From assembly GCA_013407085.1 (NCBI GenBank), contig JACCGJ010000584.1, positions 62,001-126,000 on the forward strand: 64,000 nt of DNA, read 5' to 3'. This document shows positions 34,005 to 46,452 of this stretch, one piece after another (the stretch's first letter is position 1; every line of letters begins with the position of its first letter). Both the position numbers and the translations under genes were made by a program. This stretch comes from Atriophallophorus winterbourni (Eukaryota; Platyhelminthes; Trematoda; Plagiorchiida; Microphallidae). The notes beneath the pieces are model-generated. The model had not been told where the DNA came from. It ran no database searches and saw only the letters and a program-made list of their open reading frames with translations.

Positions 34005-35275
34005 AACACACTTTTCACTTTGCAAACACAAACCTTTGATTCCCTTTTATGGATATCTGCCCATTTTTCTGGTTATTACAACCTGCGCCTATTGATTGTA
34101 ACATTCGAATGAGTATATACAAAATATTAAGTAACACAAATAAGGAGAGCGGATTATTGAGTAATAAGCATATAATAGGGTTATTTATTTCTTCGCTAAA
34201 CTAAATCCTGGAATAGATCTTAGTTACACGTACAAAATCGTTTGGAGCGGTGCTCTGAATATCACTCTTAATAATAAACACTACTACAGAAGAGTATCAC
34301 ACAATTTTATTTCAATCTAGCATGAACTCGCATGATTAATGTCCGAAAAAGTATTATACTTTCTGAATGGATTGTAGCTTTGACATTCGAAACCCTAATA
34401 TGTGTGTGCTGAGAATATGACATTAATATATGCAATGTAATAAAATCTACGTAAGAAGCAAGATTACAAATATAATATCAATCTTAATTACGTAATTTCT
34501 ATCAATCCCCAACATTCCAATGTTATAATATTGACAATTATCAACTCACGTTGTGTTTACATGCACTTGATTGTAGCAAACAAATCAGATTATTATTCAT
34601 TTATCGATTGACTTATCGTGTGTAGACCGACAAACGAACACGTGCCAGTGTGAACAAATTTGCGTGTTACGTCGAGTCTCTCCACATGAAGATTGAGTTT
34701 TCAACTCGATTGGTAGCTCTTTATGCTAACAATAAAAACAACTAGAATGTGCTTGAACGCGACAAGGATATTCAAATTTTATGATAGCCTATATGTAAAA
34801 TTTAAATAATTCATACAGCTACCGTGGACAAACATCAAGCTAACAATTTTTATCTTATTTGAAATCACATTCAGCAGACTATTACCGTGCCAATGCAATG
34901 CAGATGCAATGTATTTTAACTTGATTTTATTAATCACAAATTCTTCAACACCAATAGTTTCATTTTATAGACATCCTGGATCTAGAGTTGCCACCGTTTC
35001 CAATTTGAACTGACGAATGCCCACAAGTAATGGTAGGAAAATGTTGTCAAATACGTACACATTGGAGACTATTTCAAAACTTCTTTCTGCATAATAGGAA
35101 TATGATCACGTTATTCCATTCGGCCTTTGATTTCTGCTGGTTCAAAATATTAAAGTTTGGAAATCAGTAGTGCTCTCATACGTTATTTTAAAACGATTGA
35201 ATGGTTACATGAGTAAAAGAATTAGTATCTTGGTATTGAGAAATATGAAAAACAGTCTGCAGTGCAAGAAAATCT
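34005..35275. other. AT-rich intron, no feature seen
   Basis: No frame, repeat or splice pair that I can support. Confidence 0.35.
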
Positions 35276-35279
35276 CTAA

Positions 35280-35830
35280 GCGTGCATGAAGTATACTCGA
35301 CTTACTCAAACGAATTTTACGACTTTTTTCCCGCATTCATTTACAAATGTAATCAATACATACATACAACCAATTGTAGACCATGCAGCGCCAGTTTCCG
35401 CACAACTGTTGCAAAATAGAATCGCACTAATCTTGGGGATTCTTCTTATGGGAACCCAAATGGCCACCGAATTGTATAAGCAACGCCTCCAGCAGAGTTT
35501 GTCTAGACTTGGTTAGTGTGCTCACGATTTCAGACTCATCTGAGGTTTACCTATTCAGACTTTCAAAATAATCCATGCAGCGTCCCATTCACTCAGAGAT
35601 CTATTCAAAATAACTTTCCGTACCCCAGCACGTAGTCAACATCACACCCTCCAGCACATTCAGGCCTCAAAATAAAGTCAGAACCTCGATTCACTCAGCT
35701 TTTCTCTGGAACAGTTTACCTTCAGAAATCTTTTCGTCACCGAATAAACTGATTTTGAAGAAAAACCGACAAAGTTTTATTCTGAACAATACTGTGTAAC
35801 CTCCAGTAAACTGGAGACCATTAGTGCTTT
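35280..35830 (+). pseudogene. LINE reverse transcriptase thumb/3' remnant
   Basis: The frame starting near 35310 has FTNVINTYIQPIVDHAAPVS, LLQNRIALILGILLMGTQMA and LYKQRLQQSLSRLG, then a stop, followed in other frames by FRTHLRFTYSDFQNNPCSVP-like and LFSGTVYLQKSF-like pieces and ENNTVTSSKLETI-like residues. The order (INTYIxPIVDHAAPV, then a W/L-rich end, then a short basic tail) fits the C-terminal part of a CR1- or Jockey-type LINE different from the other copies here. No catalytic motifs remain. Confidence 0.5.
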
Positions 35831-35834
35831 CTAA

Positions 35835-37165
35835 TCAAACGCACGTTAAAAACAAATTTGCCCAAACATGCATTTCTGACTGAGAATATCCCACTGCACC
35901 TCTCACTTGGAATTGTTATTTACCCATCCTTTGTACCACCGGATTGAAGTAAGAAGCAATGAATTTTAATTTTTGTACGTACGTACTATGGAATTGTGCA
36001 GCTGTTTGATTTGTTCACAATAAATATTGTATCTTGAGAAGTGAAAACTTATGAGGCCTTATTATTTTTTGTAGTAAAAAGGATGTAGAATAACGAAATA
36101 TAAAACACCTGCTCGTTAGAGTTATCAAAATGTCTCAGTGAAATTTTTTAACTTGTTCTAGTTTTTTATTTTCTAAAAACAAAGAATAAGGATTGTATGG
36201 TAGACATCTAAATTGCATGAACTCAATACATTGATTAAACCGACCGACTTCATCAGAAAATTGTGGAAATTTACGATTCGTGTTTCACAAACATTATTAC
36301 TAAAATATCGCAAATGAGTTAGTGGTGATTCAGGATAACATAACACGTAGCATTTAAAATCGTGTATCGGATTTCGTTCTCAACCGTTTTGCTTGTTCAA
36401 GGGTACTCATGATATGATGGCGACTTGCCTAATCGCACAAGAATAGCCATTTTCATGCCTATATATTTCAAATCAACAAGGTAGGTAGTACATGAGATTA
36501 AGAAATGAAATCTCTAACCTTATTGTCGAAGTTAAAAAAAACATAGCTATGGCTCTCATTAAAATAATTATTACAATATGACATCAGAAATTAACAGAAC
36601 TACATGGCGGTTCATCGTAAAAATAATGTGATTGGCAAGGTCTCTAGCGCTCGAGAATGATCTAATTCTATTTTAATTGTTCCACAATTAAATTTCGAGC
36701 AACAAATTCACATGGTTTTCGTACCATTATAATCTATCACACGGCGCGAATTTGGACAGGTACATTTAACATTTTAATATAAAATATATATGAAGCAAGC
36801 CTACTCGTGAGTAAGCACTGAACAGAAGATTATTGAAAGTGACTCCCGAAGGCTTCAAGCATATGATTTGATTGTAAACTGCAGTGTCAAGAGTAAGTGC
36901 TTACATATGCCGTTGTGATTTTGTTGGTTCGTAAGCTTCGTTGGTTAAAATTTAAAACTTTCAAATTTGTGAACCCTTCATTGTTCTGTTCAATTTACAA
37001 AGAGAGGCGTCACCGAGTCACAAAATGTTTTAGGAAAAATGTATTTTGCGCGATCGTGTTACTCATTTTGTGACAACTTGTTTTCATTCGTGGAGCACAA
37101 ATTCCGTCAAGCATCAGGATATTAAATGAAAGTAAACCTAAATAATTGTATTTTTGTGTTATGCA
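35835..37165. other. AT-rich intron, no feature seen
   Basis: No supported feature. Confidence 0.35.
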
Positions 37166-37169
37166 CAAA

Positions 37170-39309
37170 CCAGCGACTGGTTCGAAACAAAAGCTTCTAA
37201 GATGATTGCTGTGTTGGACGATAAACGGACAGCATTCTTGAAATTCAAAGGAATGCCAACTGATGAAAACCTAAAACTTTTAAGAGCAGCTAGAAATGAG
37301 GTACAACAGACTGCAAGACGATATGCAAATGACTATTGTACTGAAATTAGTCTCAGTATCCGAAAAAGCTGTGGATACTATAAATTTTGCGGTATGTATG
37401 ATCGGATCAAAAGAGCCTTTGGTCCAAACAAACTTAAAACAGCTCCCATTAAGTCTGTATCTGGTAACCGGATTGTCGACAAAACTCAGCAGATGGAAAG
37501 ATGGGTAGAGCACTTCTCCTCTCTCTACCCTAGGGACAGTAAGGTTTTACCGCATGTACTTGAAAATGTTGAGCAGTTGCCAACCATAGAACATCTAGAT
37601 ACTTCTTCATTTCTGATGACCTCAATAGGGCAATCGACCGCCTAACGAATGGGAAGTATGCTGATGATGACGGAATACCACCTTAGCTCATCACATGCTG
37701 TAGAACATCATTATTACAGCCTCTTCAACATTTGCTTCCCCCGTGTTGGCATGAGGATTGTGTACCATAAGAGATGCGACACACGAATATCATCACGCTA
37801 TTTAAGAATAAGGGTAATAAAGGCGACTGCAACAATACAGAGGAATCTCCCTTCTAAATGTTGTGAGGAAATTATATAGTAAAGTTATAAGAATACGGTT
37901 ACAAGTTTTAGGTGATAGATTTTACTCCGAAACTCAATGTGGCTTCGTAGAGGAAGATCAACCGTTGATATGATCTACGCCTTGAGACAACGTATGCCAT
38001 TATACGCTGTTTTTATTGATTTAAAGAAGGCATTTTACTACGTCAGAATGAAGGGAATTTTTTAAATGCTTGATCTGATAGGATTCTCTGATAACGGCTC
38101 AAACTCGTCATTGCGTTCCAATCTGGCATGATGGGCTCAGTCCATTTCAGTTCAGAAGACTTTGAAGTTCGCCAATTCGTCATACAAGGGTTTGTTCTTG
38201 TTTACACGATGTTCGACATTTTCCTTGCACTATTTCTTAAGCACGCTTTTAGGACGAGAACAGAACGCATTAACCTAAGCATGTGATGTGATGGCAAGCT
38301 TTTTAACCTAAACAGGTTGAGAGCACAAACTGAAGCACGGGATGTGCTAATCCGTGACCTGCTATTTGCCGACAATGCAGCCATTATTTCTCACTCCCAA
38401 GAACACCTTTAGTGGCTTATAAACTGTTTTTCGTCGGCATGCAAAGAATATGGGCCAACAATCAGCATGAGCAAGACGAAAGTACTGGGTCAATTGATGG
38501 TATCACCTCCATTCATCACTGTTGGTAACTGTCAGCTTGAACCAATACGTCATTTCACATATCTTGGTTCACCTATCTGGATAACCTCTCGCTAGACACC
38601 AAGATTGATATGTTGAGCAAGTGTGATTTTGTCCCGATTGAACTCCCGTGTTTTGGTTAACCGCAAGTTGAATGTAAAGTCAAAGATGTTGGTGAGTGCA
38701 TACGAAATGCTTCACTGTGCGGCAGTGAAACCTAGAATATCCACGCAAGACCCGAGCGGAAGCTGAATGCTTTCCATCTACGAAGCATCTTAAACATATT
38801 GTGGATGGACAAAATGAATAATGCTGAAGGTATTTCAAAAGCTGGTCTACAGAGTATGTTTACCCTACTACGACATCACCACCTGCGGTGGCTTGTTCAT
38901 GTCTACAGAATGGAAAATGGACGTATTCCGAAAGATCTACTCTATGATGAGTTGAAACCAGGAAGTCGACCATTGGGCAAAAGACAATTGCAAAGAGATA
39001 TGAAAGTTATTGGCATTGACCTCGCGATTTTGGAAGAACTTGCTCTTAACCGCTCACTTGAGGGGCATTGTGCAAATCGTCGTCTGCAATCTGGGAAGGA
39101 GCAGATACAGCTCTTGGCTGCTGAACGCAGATGAGACCGCCGGCGTGCAACTGACACCGAACGACCAAGTATTGTTATGTTTGCGAACGCTGCGGGAGAG
39201 ATTGTTCCTCCCAAATCGTACTGTTTAATCATTCGAAAAGCTGTAGAACGTGAAAAAATCATGCGATTGTGATGTACATCCATGGTTGACATCGACCGAA
39301 GAAGGCCTA
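37170..39309 (+). mobile_element. RTE-like LINE family B, copy B3, 5'-truncated, plus strand
   Basis: Aligned with B5 from about 61130 to 58922. It starts abruptly at CGACTGGTTCGAA inside the linker before the reverse transcriptase, as expected for incomplete reverse transcription, and ends with the family 3' terminus GGTTGACATCGACCGAAGAAGG. It lies antisense to the host gene in the 20-kb intron between E1 and E2. Confidence 0.85.
37190..39134 (+). pseudogene. Reverse transcriptase of family B copy B3, catalytic box changed to FADN
   Basis: The N-terminal part is open from about 37154 to 37645: VLDDKRTAFLKFKGMPTDEN, ARNEVQQTARRYANDYCTEI, then VDKTQQMERWVEHFSSLYPR. After a deletion and frame changes come RISSRYLRI/NKGNKGDCN-like pieces, LYAVFIDLKKAFYYVRM-like motif A, then DLLFADNAAIISHSQEHL: motif C reads FADN (codons at 38365-38376), so the second catalytic Asp is Asn. 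The C-terminal domain is open again near 38799-39134 with LQSMFTLLRHHHLRWLVHVY and RMENGRIPKDLLYDELKPGS. Multiple breaks and a lost catalytic residue make it inactive. Confidence 0.83.
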
Positions 39310-39314
39310 AATCA

Positions 39315-42300
39315 AAATATATCACACTAATGACTATCTAATCTATAACTTATAACAAAATGGACACGCTTGCAGAAGTTCACGTATTTAATCATTAAGG
39401 ATCGAAATCCAACTAAGCCGTTTACAAACTTTTATATTTACTTTATCTTTAATAAATTCTGGCTGATCAGGCTGTATGCTATTTAATTGTTTTTCATTTT
39501 ATCAAGTACTGTTCTGAGTACAAACATATGAAATTGCCTCATCACTCGACGCAGTATAAGAATATTAAATGGTGACGTAATTGCGATATCAGTTCGTGTC
39601 ATGTAATTTGCATTCGTGTAAAAATATACTTATGTAAAAGTTCGAATAAACATGAAATTAAAAATGCTTAAAAATATCGGTCTTCTTTACTTTCAAATTG
39701 TTTAGTAATAAAAGATTAGTGTGAAGTAAAATTTCATACATAAGTTATTTACTTGCAAACTGAATTTTTATTTGAACGAGCTTTTTGGGTGCTGGACTAC
39801 AACTGAGAATTCTCACAAATGAATTGGCTTCAATTCTTGGCTTCGTATTATAGGTTAATACGTACTCTTTTATGTATTTGATCTCAATGTTTCTCATCAA
39901 AACACTCTGGCTACACACAACATGTCACATTTTTACACTTGGTCTTAAAGTCAAGTTTGTTACATTGTAGTTGAGAAAACATTGAAACGATGAAAATCAA
40001 TCAAAAATAAGGGAAATATTTTGCGGTAAATCGTTCTTTGGATAGCTAACAATGATCAGATTATGATCTTGTATGTGATACAAAGTAAACAAATTTCGCA
40101 TTCAATTTGAAGTTGTTCAAGGTTTTGAATTGTGTGAAAAGCAACAAGCTTAACAACAACCATAGGATGTTAAAAATTCAAATGTAAGTGTATAAACAAC
40201 ATAAGGAATTAGATTACGCAGTATATAATTATTCGGGAAACGAATCATTCAATAAAAATTCGTCTAATTTCGTTTTAGCGTCATACAAGCTAGTGGAGTG
40301 AGCATGAATGATTTTCCAGTGAATGTTTTAGGAAATAGACCGAGAATGGAAAGGGACATTTGAAACTAGTGTATTAGTCAAATTTCGTTCAAATTCATAA
40401 CATAAGCGTAACCTAAGTTATACTTGAATGCCACTGTTAAAGAGGGTTCTTACAAAGAAGAACGATGTTCAAATACAGAATCGAAAAGTAATTCCTGGCC
40501 AATCACACGAAAAAACTGATAAAAGACCATATATTTTAGTGCTTTATTATGAAATCACCAGCAAGTATTTAGTGCCATTATCCAATCCTACTTCTGATAA
40601 TAGATTTTAGCACGATTCTATTAAAGCCGAAAGTAACTTGGATCTCCTACCAATGACTTTCAGTTCGTTTTATGTTAATATTCTTTTAAAGCGCAGTTTC
40701 GCCTACATTCGTCTTTAGGTTGTGTACGTAACCCTTGGCTACACAAAAATATCCATATAGCAGAAAAATAGCGGCGTGCAGCGACAAAGGTGCCTAATAT
40801 AAAATATTTCAATAACGTCTAAATTTCCATCGATTCTAATAACAAATGACTAAGAGGTGCACTTATTTTTATCTGGATCTTTCTCAATCAAGCTATCCAT
40901 CCATGCCCGACAATTATTAGACTTCTCATTGATCCTCTTCCTTTACATCCTTTCAAACGATATCGATAATTTGGCTGATAAAACGGTTAGGACTACGCAT
41001 TGTTAATCCGCATTGCAATATTATGAAACATTTTACTGATACACATGGATTTATGTGAGAGCATTTACGTTTTCAGAATGCTCTTGTTGCTGGAACAAAC
41101 TTCTGAGTTGGTCAAGGCACACGATACGCCATCAGACTCTATTTACATTTTCTCGGTTCTTTTAAAGCCAATCATGTTATTCGCATCTTGTCTAAATCTG
41201 TGGACATAGGTTGAGCGGTCTTAAAGGGGTGTCCATTTAATTTCTTGAATGATATCAACAGACTTGATTAGGCAATAGCCTGTTACTTATCTGAGAATTA
41301 TTGAACACATTTCGTCTCAAAGTGAATTTCGATACTTTAGACCATGTGGCGTGAACAAATCTGCCAGTTGGCATCAAATCAGCCCGCAGCTGAAATAATT
41401 TCGAATCCGTTTGACCTCCAGCCACTGCATCGTCTGGAACAAGTAGTGGCATTCCACGTGACAAGTGCCTGGTTTCCTTGGCATGCCGATACTCATTACA
41501 TCGCCATTGCCACTTACAACCTTGTAAATAACTACGTGGTCAAAAGTCGGTGCCTTTCATCATTGATGACAGATTTTTGCAATGCTAAGAGTATTCTCGA
41601 CACGGCGCGCCAGTCAATTTTGTTTCATGATAACTCAAACATTACTATCATTATAGCAACTTAACTCAAAGACATTTTCTGTACGTTGCTTTCTAAATTA
41701 ATCACGAAAAATGATTTAACGTCTCCGTTATAATTGTTTTCGTTTAAGCAAAACTAGTAATTTATTTTGTACTTATCGGGGAGCCTAGCAAACCAAAAAT
41801 AACCACGAATGATAGTGCAATCAGGGTAAAATCGAATGCACTTGTGTTTGATGAGGAACCTTAAAAATCAGATTTGTTCTATCTTACGTGAATCTCCGAA
41901 ATTCCACGTGTATAGTGTCTTCAGGTGTCCGAACGCGGTCGGTGGTGCCAATTTTATCCAAGTGTGCCCTCACATATTATTTTTTGTTCAGCATTAAACC
42001 ATTTCACAACGAACGCGGAACGCGGTTGTGTTATCCTTTCATGTCGAGTGCAGACAATCCGAAAATGTTAGATGGTGTGTGATGTGCCTTATTGTCTACA
42101 TTTTCGTGTTTTATTGCGATTCGATTTGAGAAATACGTTCGTTCGGGTGAACAGAGCTGATTGTGACCATTTTAACCAGCAAGGGCTTTAAAGTTCAAAT
42201 ATAGGCTTGCCATTTCCGCGAAGTTTAAGGTCAAGTGAAGCCATTTGATGTGGGCGTACAACACGAAACGTTCATGAGATTCGTATGATGTAAGTTGTAC

Positions 42301-42890
42301 CAATGCGACTTGTCAGGAATGTGACTTGTAGCCAAATGGCTACCTTTCCTCTAGGTTTATGCCTATCTCAGTCAGCATTGCAATTATTTTAATGTAGGCA
42401 ATCACATTGTTGGTTTGATTAGATGTGCGGAAAAATGTAAAAATGCTTTATTTATCCGAATGGCGATTTTCGATATCATTTTTAATTTGGTCAATATAGT
42501 TTGTTATTGCCTGATATTAAATCAGATTTTTGAACTATTGGAAAATTAGATGTGTATTTTCGGATTCAATTCATTTATACAATACATAAATGAGTTAATT
42601 GTGTAAGATTTAGCTCGTGCGCTTGAATTTAAATCCACCAATGTATTGACGTAATTATGTTACCGAATAAAAAACTACTCAAGTCAGGCTGCACAAAATT
42701 CAATTGAGTGGGTGTATGTGATTTCTTGCCAGAGTAAGCAAAATGTCAATATCTACCAAAAATATATACTTTTGAGTATTTAGGTTAAATATTATTTGCG
42801 TAAGGAGGCATGAAGCCAGAATTAGAAATTAATAAACAAAAGCGAGTATCACATGACAATAATAGCTTCGTTAATTAGATTTAACTATCC
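39315..42890. other. AT-rich intron; unexplained open patch at 41340-41640
   Basis: At 41341-41664 both strands stay open for 70-106 codons in GC-richer DNA; the minus frame includes SRGMPLLVPDDAVAGGQTDS. I recognise no family, and no good splice pair was found. The rest is AT-rich. Confidence 0.35.
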
Positions 42891-42897
42891 TTCAGGG

Positions 42898-45763
42898 AGG
42901 TACAAATGTTGCCACAGCGGGAGGGGTTTCGTGAATGAGCTCCCAGTTCCCAAAATTGTCTAATGGCGCGCGTCTCATATAACCTCTGGCACCCACGTAT
43001 AGCTCCTGGTCTGCACGCGCGGTTCTGTGTGACACGGTGGAACTGCTTATACTAACAGGAGAAGCGAAGAAAGGCGGCTGACTGGCGAAACAAAACCAGC
43101 TTGCTTCGGGAAGGTGAAGCTCGTAAATCCATGAAGGTGGTCCATCTAGGTAAAGGCAAACCCTTTTATCATACATCCACTGCCTTGTGGCGACATTGAA
43201 TCATGGAAAAGGTTTCAGGAGTCTTTATCGAGGAGAAATCCGGAGCTGGATTCCAGTTAGGCAGTCTTAAGTTGTATTCAAAATCGTCCTGCCAACTCTT
43301 GCGACGGTATCGTTGTCCAAACTTATCAGCCTAGCTGTTCCTATGATTCCCATGGTCCGTGGAGGGAGAGCACTTGCTACATGAGCAACAGCTAGTTCTC
43401 CATATTTACTTCCCTGGAGTACATTTTATCACACCAATGGAGAAGACACTCCATTCCGATTTTAAGGATAATAACACAGGAAGCAGTAGATACCGATTAA
43501 AAGCTATGGCTCGACTGGCATAGAGATCAGCTACTGGGCCGCTTCTGACGGTGAGAGAGATTCTCACGTCATATTAAACGAATTTCTAAACAACAAAGGT
43601 CAGTCATGAAGCTGGGAACCTAGAACGTCCGGTTCATGCTCTCAGATTTTCATGACCATTACCATTACGTTGGTCAACGCTTATGCACCGACACTCTCTC
43701 TGCAACGCCTGTTGATAAGACGCTTTTTATCATAACCTCACAACAGTCCTAAAAACGTGCCACAACAAACTGTGTGGTGATATTGGGTGATTTCAATGCC
43801 ATAGTTGTTGTAGATCACGAGTATTGTCAAAGCTAATATAGGAACCGCACATCTCACCAGTTCATATCAAAGCACACACTGCGACACTGACCATTCTCTG
43901 GTTTGTGTAAAACTTAAGATACTCAAGGCTAGATTCCACAGCACCAAATTGTCTCCCGAGCAAGAATAGACGTCTCTCACATGTGCGATACTTTTCTAGC
44001 TGCGCGATTTGCAAAAGTTTTTACAACCGAGTTCAGCAAGACAACCCCACTCGAATAAGGTTCAAAAAACCGGGAATCTCTAAAAATCTGCATATGCCGA
44101 GTCGCACTTTCCACTTACGTTCCTGTGAAAGTTCGATCGAGCGACTGGTTCGAAGTAAAAGCTTCTAAGATTACTTCTGTGTTGGACGAGAAACGGTCAA
44201 CATTCTTGTATTTCAAAGGTATACCAACAGATGATAACTTACAACATTTAGAGCAGCTAGAAATAGGGTCTAACTGACGGCAAGACGATGTGTAAATGAT
44301 TATTGGTCTGAAATTACTCTCAGTATCTAAACACTGCAGATACTGGAAATCTTCGTCATGCGTTTGATCAGATCAAGATAGCCACTGGTTCAAACAAACT
44401 TTAAAACGGCTCCAATTAAGTCTGTATCCAGGAATACGATTGTCTCTACTCTAGGGATAGCATCGTTTTACTGCATGCTTTTGAAAATGTTGAGCAGTTG
44501 CCAACGATTGAACATTTATATATTTGCGCTACTCTTGATGGGTTCAATAGGAAAATTGTCGGCTTTTCAAATGGGGAGTATCCTGGTGACAACAGAATTC
44601 CACTTGAGCTCATCACATGCTGTAGAACATCATTATTACAGCCTCTTCAACATTTACTTTTTGCGTGTTAGCAGGATTATTGTGTCCAACAAGAGATGCG
44701 AGACACAAAGAACATCACGTTATTTAAGAATAAAGGTGATAGAGGCGACTGCAACAATTACAGTGGAATCTCCCTTCTTATTACTGTAGGCAGATTATTT
44801 GCTATAGTCATACAAAACCGGCTACAAATTTTAGGTGATAGATTTTTCTCTAAATCTAATGTGGCTCCCGCAGGGCAAGATCAACCGTTGATATGATCTT
44901 CTCCCTGAGACAATTTGAAGAAGTGTCGGGAACGGCGTATGCCATTATACGCTGTTTGTATTGATTTAAGAATCGCATGCTACTATGCCAGAATAAAGGG
45001 TCTTATCAAAAGACTTGATCTGATAGTTTGCCTCTAGGACTATCTAAACGCGTGATTTCTTTCCACTCAGATATGAAGGTTTCTGTCCATTTAACTGTTG
45101 CAGTTCAAAAGAATTTGAAATCCACCGAAGCGTCTAACAAGGTTATGTTTTTGCTTCCACGCTGTTAATCTTTTTCTTTACTCTGCTTCTGAAGCATGCT
45201 TTTAGGACGAGAGCAGAATGTATCTACCTACGCATGTTAAGCGATAGCGTTGCATGTACAAGTTAAATAATGTTGGAGTGCTTTCTAAAGCTGGTCTACA
45301 GAGAATGTTAACCCTACTACGACAGCGCCGACTAAAGTGGTTTGTTCACGTCTACAGAATAAAAAATGGTCGTATTCCGAAATATCTACTCTATGGAGTA
45401 TTTAAAACAGGAAGTCGTCCATTGGACAGACCGCACTTGCAGTAAAAAACGTTGCCAAAATGATATGAAAGCTTTTGGAATTGACCACACGAGTTGGGAA
45501 GAACTTGCTCTTGGTCGCTTACTTTGGAGGCATTGTGTAAAGCGTCGTCCACAAGCTGGGAGGAGCAGATACAGCTCCTGGCTGCTAAACGCAGCTCGCG
45601 CTGCCGGCGTGCAACTGTTGGCGGTCTATCGCTGAGATCACTGCGGGAGAGATTTTTCCTCCCGAATCTGACTAGTTAGTGATTCGAAAAGCTGTGCAGT
45701 AGGAAGAATTCATGTGAAGTTGATGTACATCCATGGTCGACACCGACCGAAGGAGGCCAACAA
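42898..45763 (+). mobile_element. RTE-like LINE family B, copy B4, both ends but internal deletions
   Basis: Begins with the family 5' end (GGTACAAATGTTGCCACAGC, compare GGTTTCAAGGTTGTCACGGC in B5) and ends with TCGACACCGACCGAAGGAGG and CCAACAACA. It is about 2.87 kb against about 4.05 kb for B5. One deletion joins the start of the endonuclease (GACGTCC... near 43640) to the middle of it, removing roughly 300 bp. A second, near 45250, joins the region after motif B directly to the VLSKAGLQRMLTLL block, removing the catalytic box entirely. It lies antisense to the host gene in the E1-E2 intron. Confidence 0.83.
44110..45635 (+). pseudogene. Reverse transcriptase of family B copy B4, catalytic box deleted
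   Basis: Traces of the linker (SDWFEVKASKITSVLDEKRS-like) from about 44135, fingers NITLFKNKGDRGDCNNYSGI at 44696-44790, and a degenerate LYAVCIDLRIACYYARI-like motif A near 44945. Then the sequence passes directly at about 45250 to NNVGVLSKAGLQRMLTLLRQ, RRLKWFVHVYRIKNGRIPKY and a C-terminal RRPQAGRSRYSSWLLNAARA block. The whole FADD region and the following connection domain are absent. Non-functional. Confidence 0.78.
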
Positions 45764-45769
45764 CAATTC

Positions 45770-46161
45770 TTCAGGGATTTACGATTGAATTAATTTACAT
45801 GCATTTGTTTACATTAAAGCTAAATATTTTGGCTTGAAACAAGATAGATTCAAAGTTGAGTTGTTAATAAAATTTTGATGATCAACATGTTTATTGTTTT
45901 TTCAATATTTTTATCGCAATAAATATATCCGGCAGACCACTGTCCAGTTAATTCAGAAAAGTAATTGCCAAAGAAATAACTCTTAAATTCGTGTTTGAAT
46001 TACGAATCTTTTTAAAATATTTCCATGCGCAAATTCACATAATTTAAATTCCATATTGCAAAGGCATGGTTTTCAAAATAATTGAAAAATGCCAGTTACA
46101 TAGTGTTCATTTTTATCATTTTTCACTAAATCAAGTCCCACAATTTTTTCAAAAAACTCAC
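45770..46161. other. AT-rich intron start after exon E1
   Basis: Sequence following the GTGAGT donor of exon E1 on the minus strand. No feature. Confidence 0.5.
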
Positions 46162-46452
46162 GAAAATTCATCATTTTGTTGTCTTCCCTGAAGCAAATTT
46201 TGCATTGATCCTCCCAATTGCCTTGATGTATTATTTGCGATTGCCGGATCCAGAGCAGTGTTCAAACCATTCTTGTTCACTTTAGATTGACCGAACCATG
46301 AATGTCTTTTCCAATGAGCCCGCTGGGTTTTCGTCTTTCGTGGGCGAGCTTGAATCGGGACATCGGAGGACGAATTGTATACTTCGTTTTCCGCTAACGT
46401 AGGTAGATACGTATCCTCTTCCGTTAAATTTACAGAACCGTTCATTCGCTGT
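46162..46452 (-). CDS. Exon E1 (291 nt) of large unidentified minus-strand gene
   Basis: Acceptor TTAATGTTTCAG and consensus donor GTGAGT. It opens with one base (A) and closes with TC, so it must be preceded by an exon ending with two bases of a codon. 96 full codons: QRMNGSVNLTEEDTYLPTLA, then ENEVYNSSSDVPIQARPRKT, a basic/aromatic KTQRAHWKRHSWFGQSKVNK, and NGLNTALDPAIANNTSRQLG followed by GSMQNLLQ. An ATG near the start (46445-46443) could in principle be an initiator, but the good acceptor just upstream favours an internal exon. No domain recognised. Confidence 0.82.
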
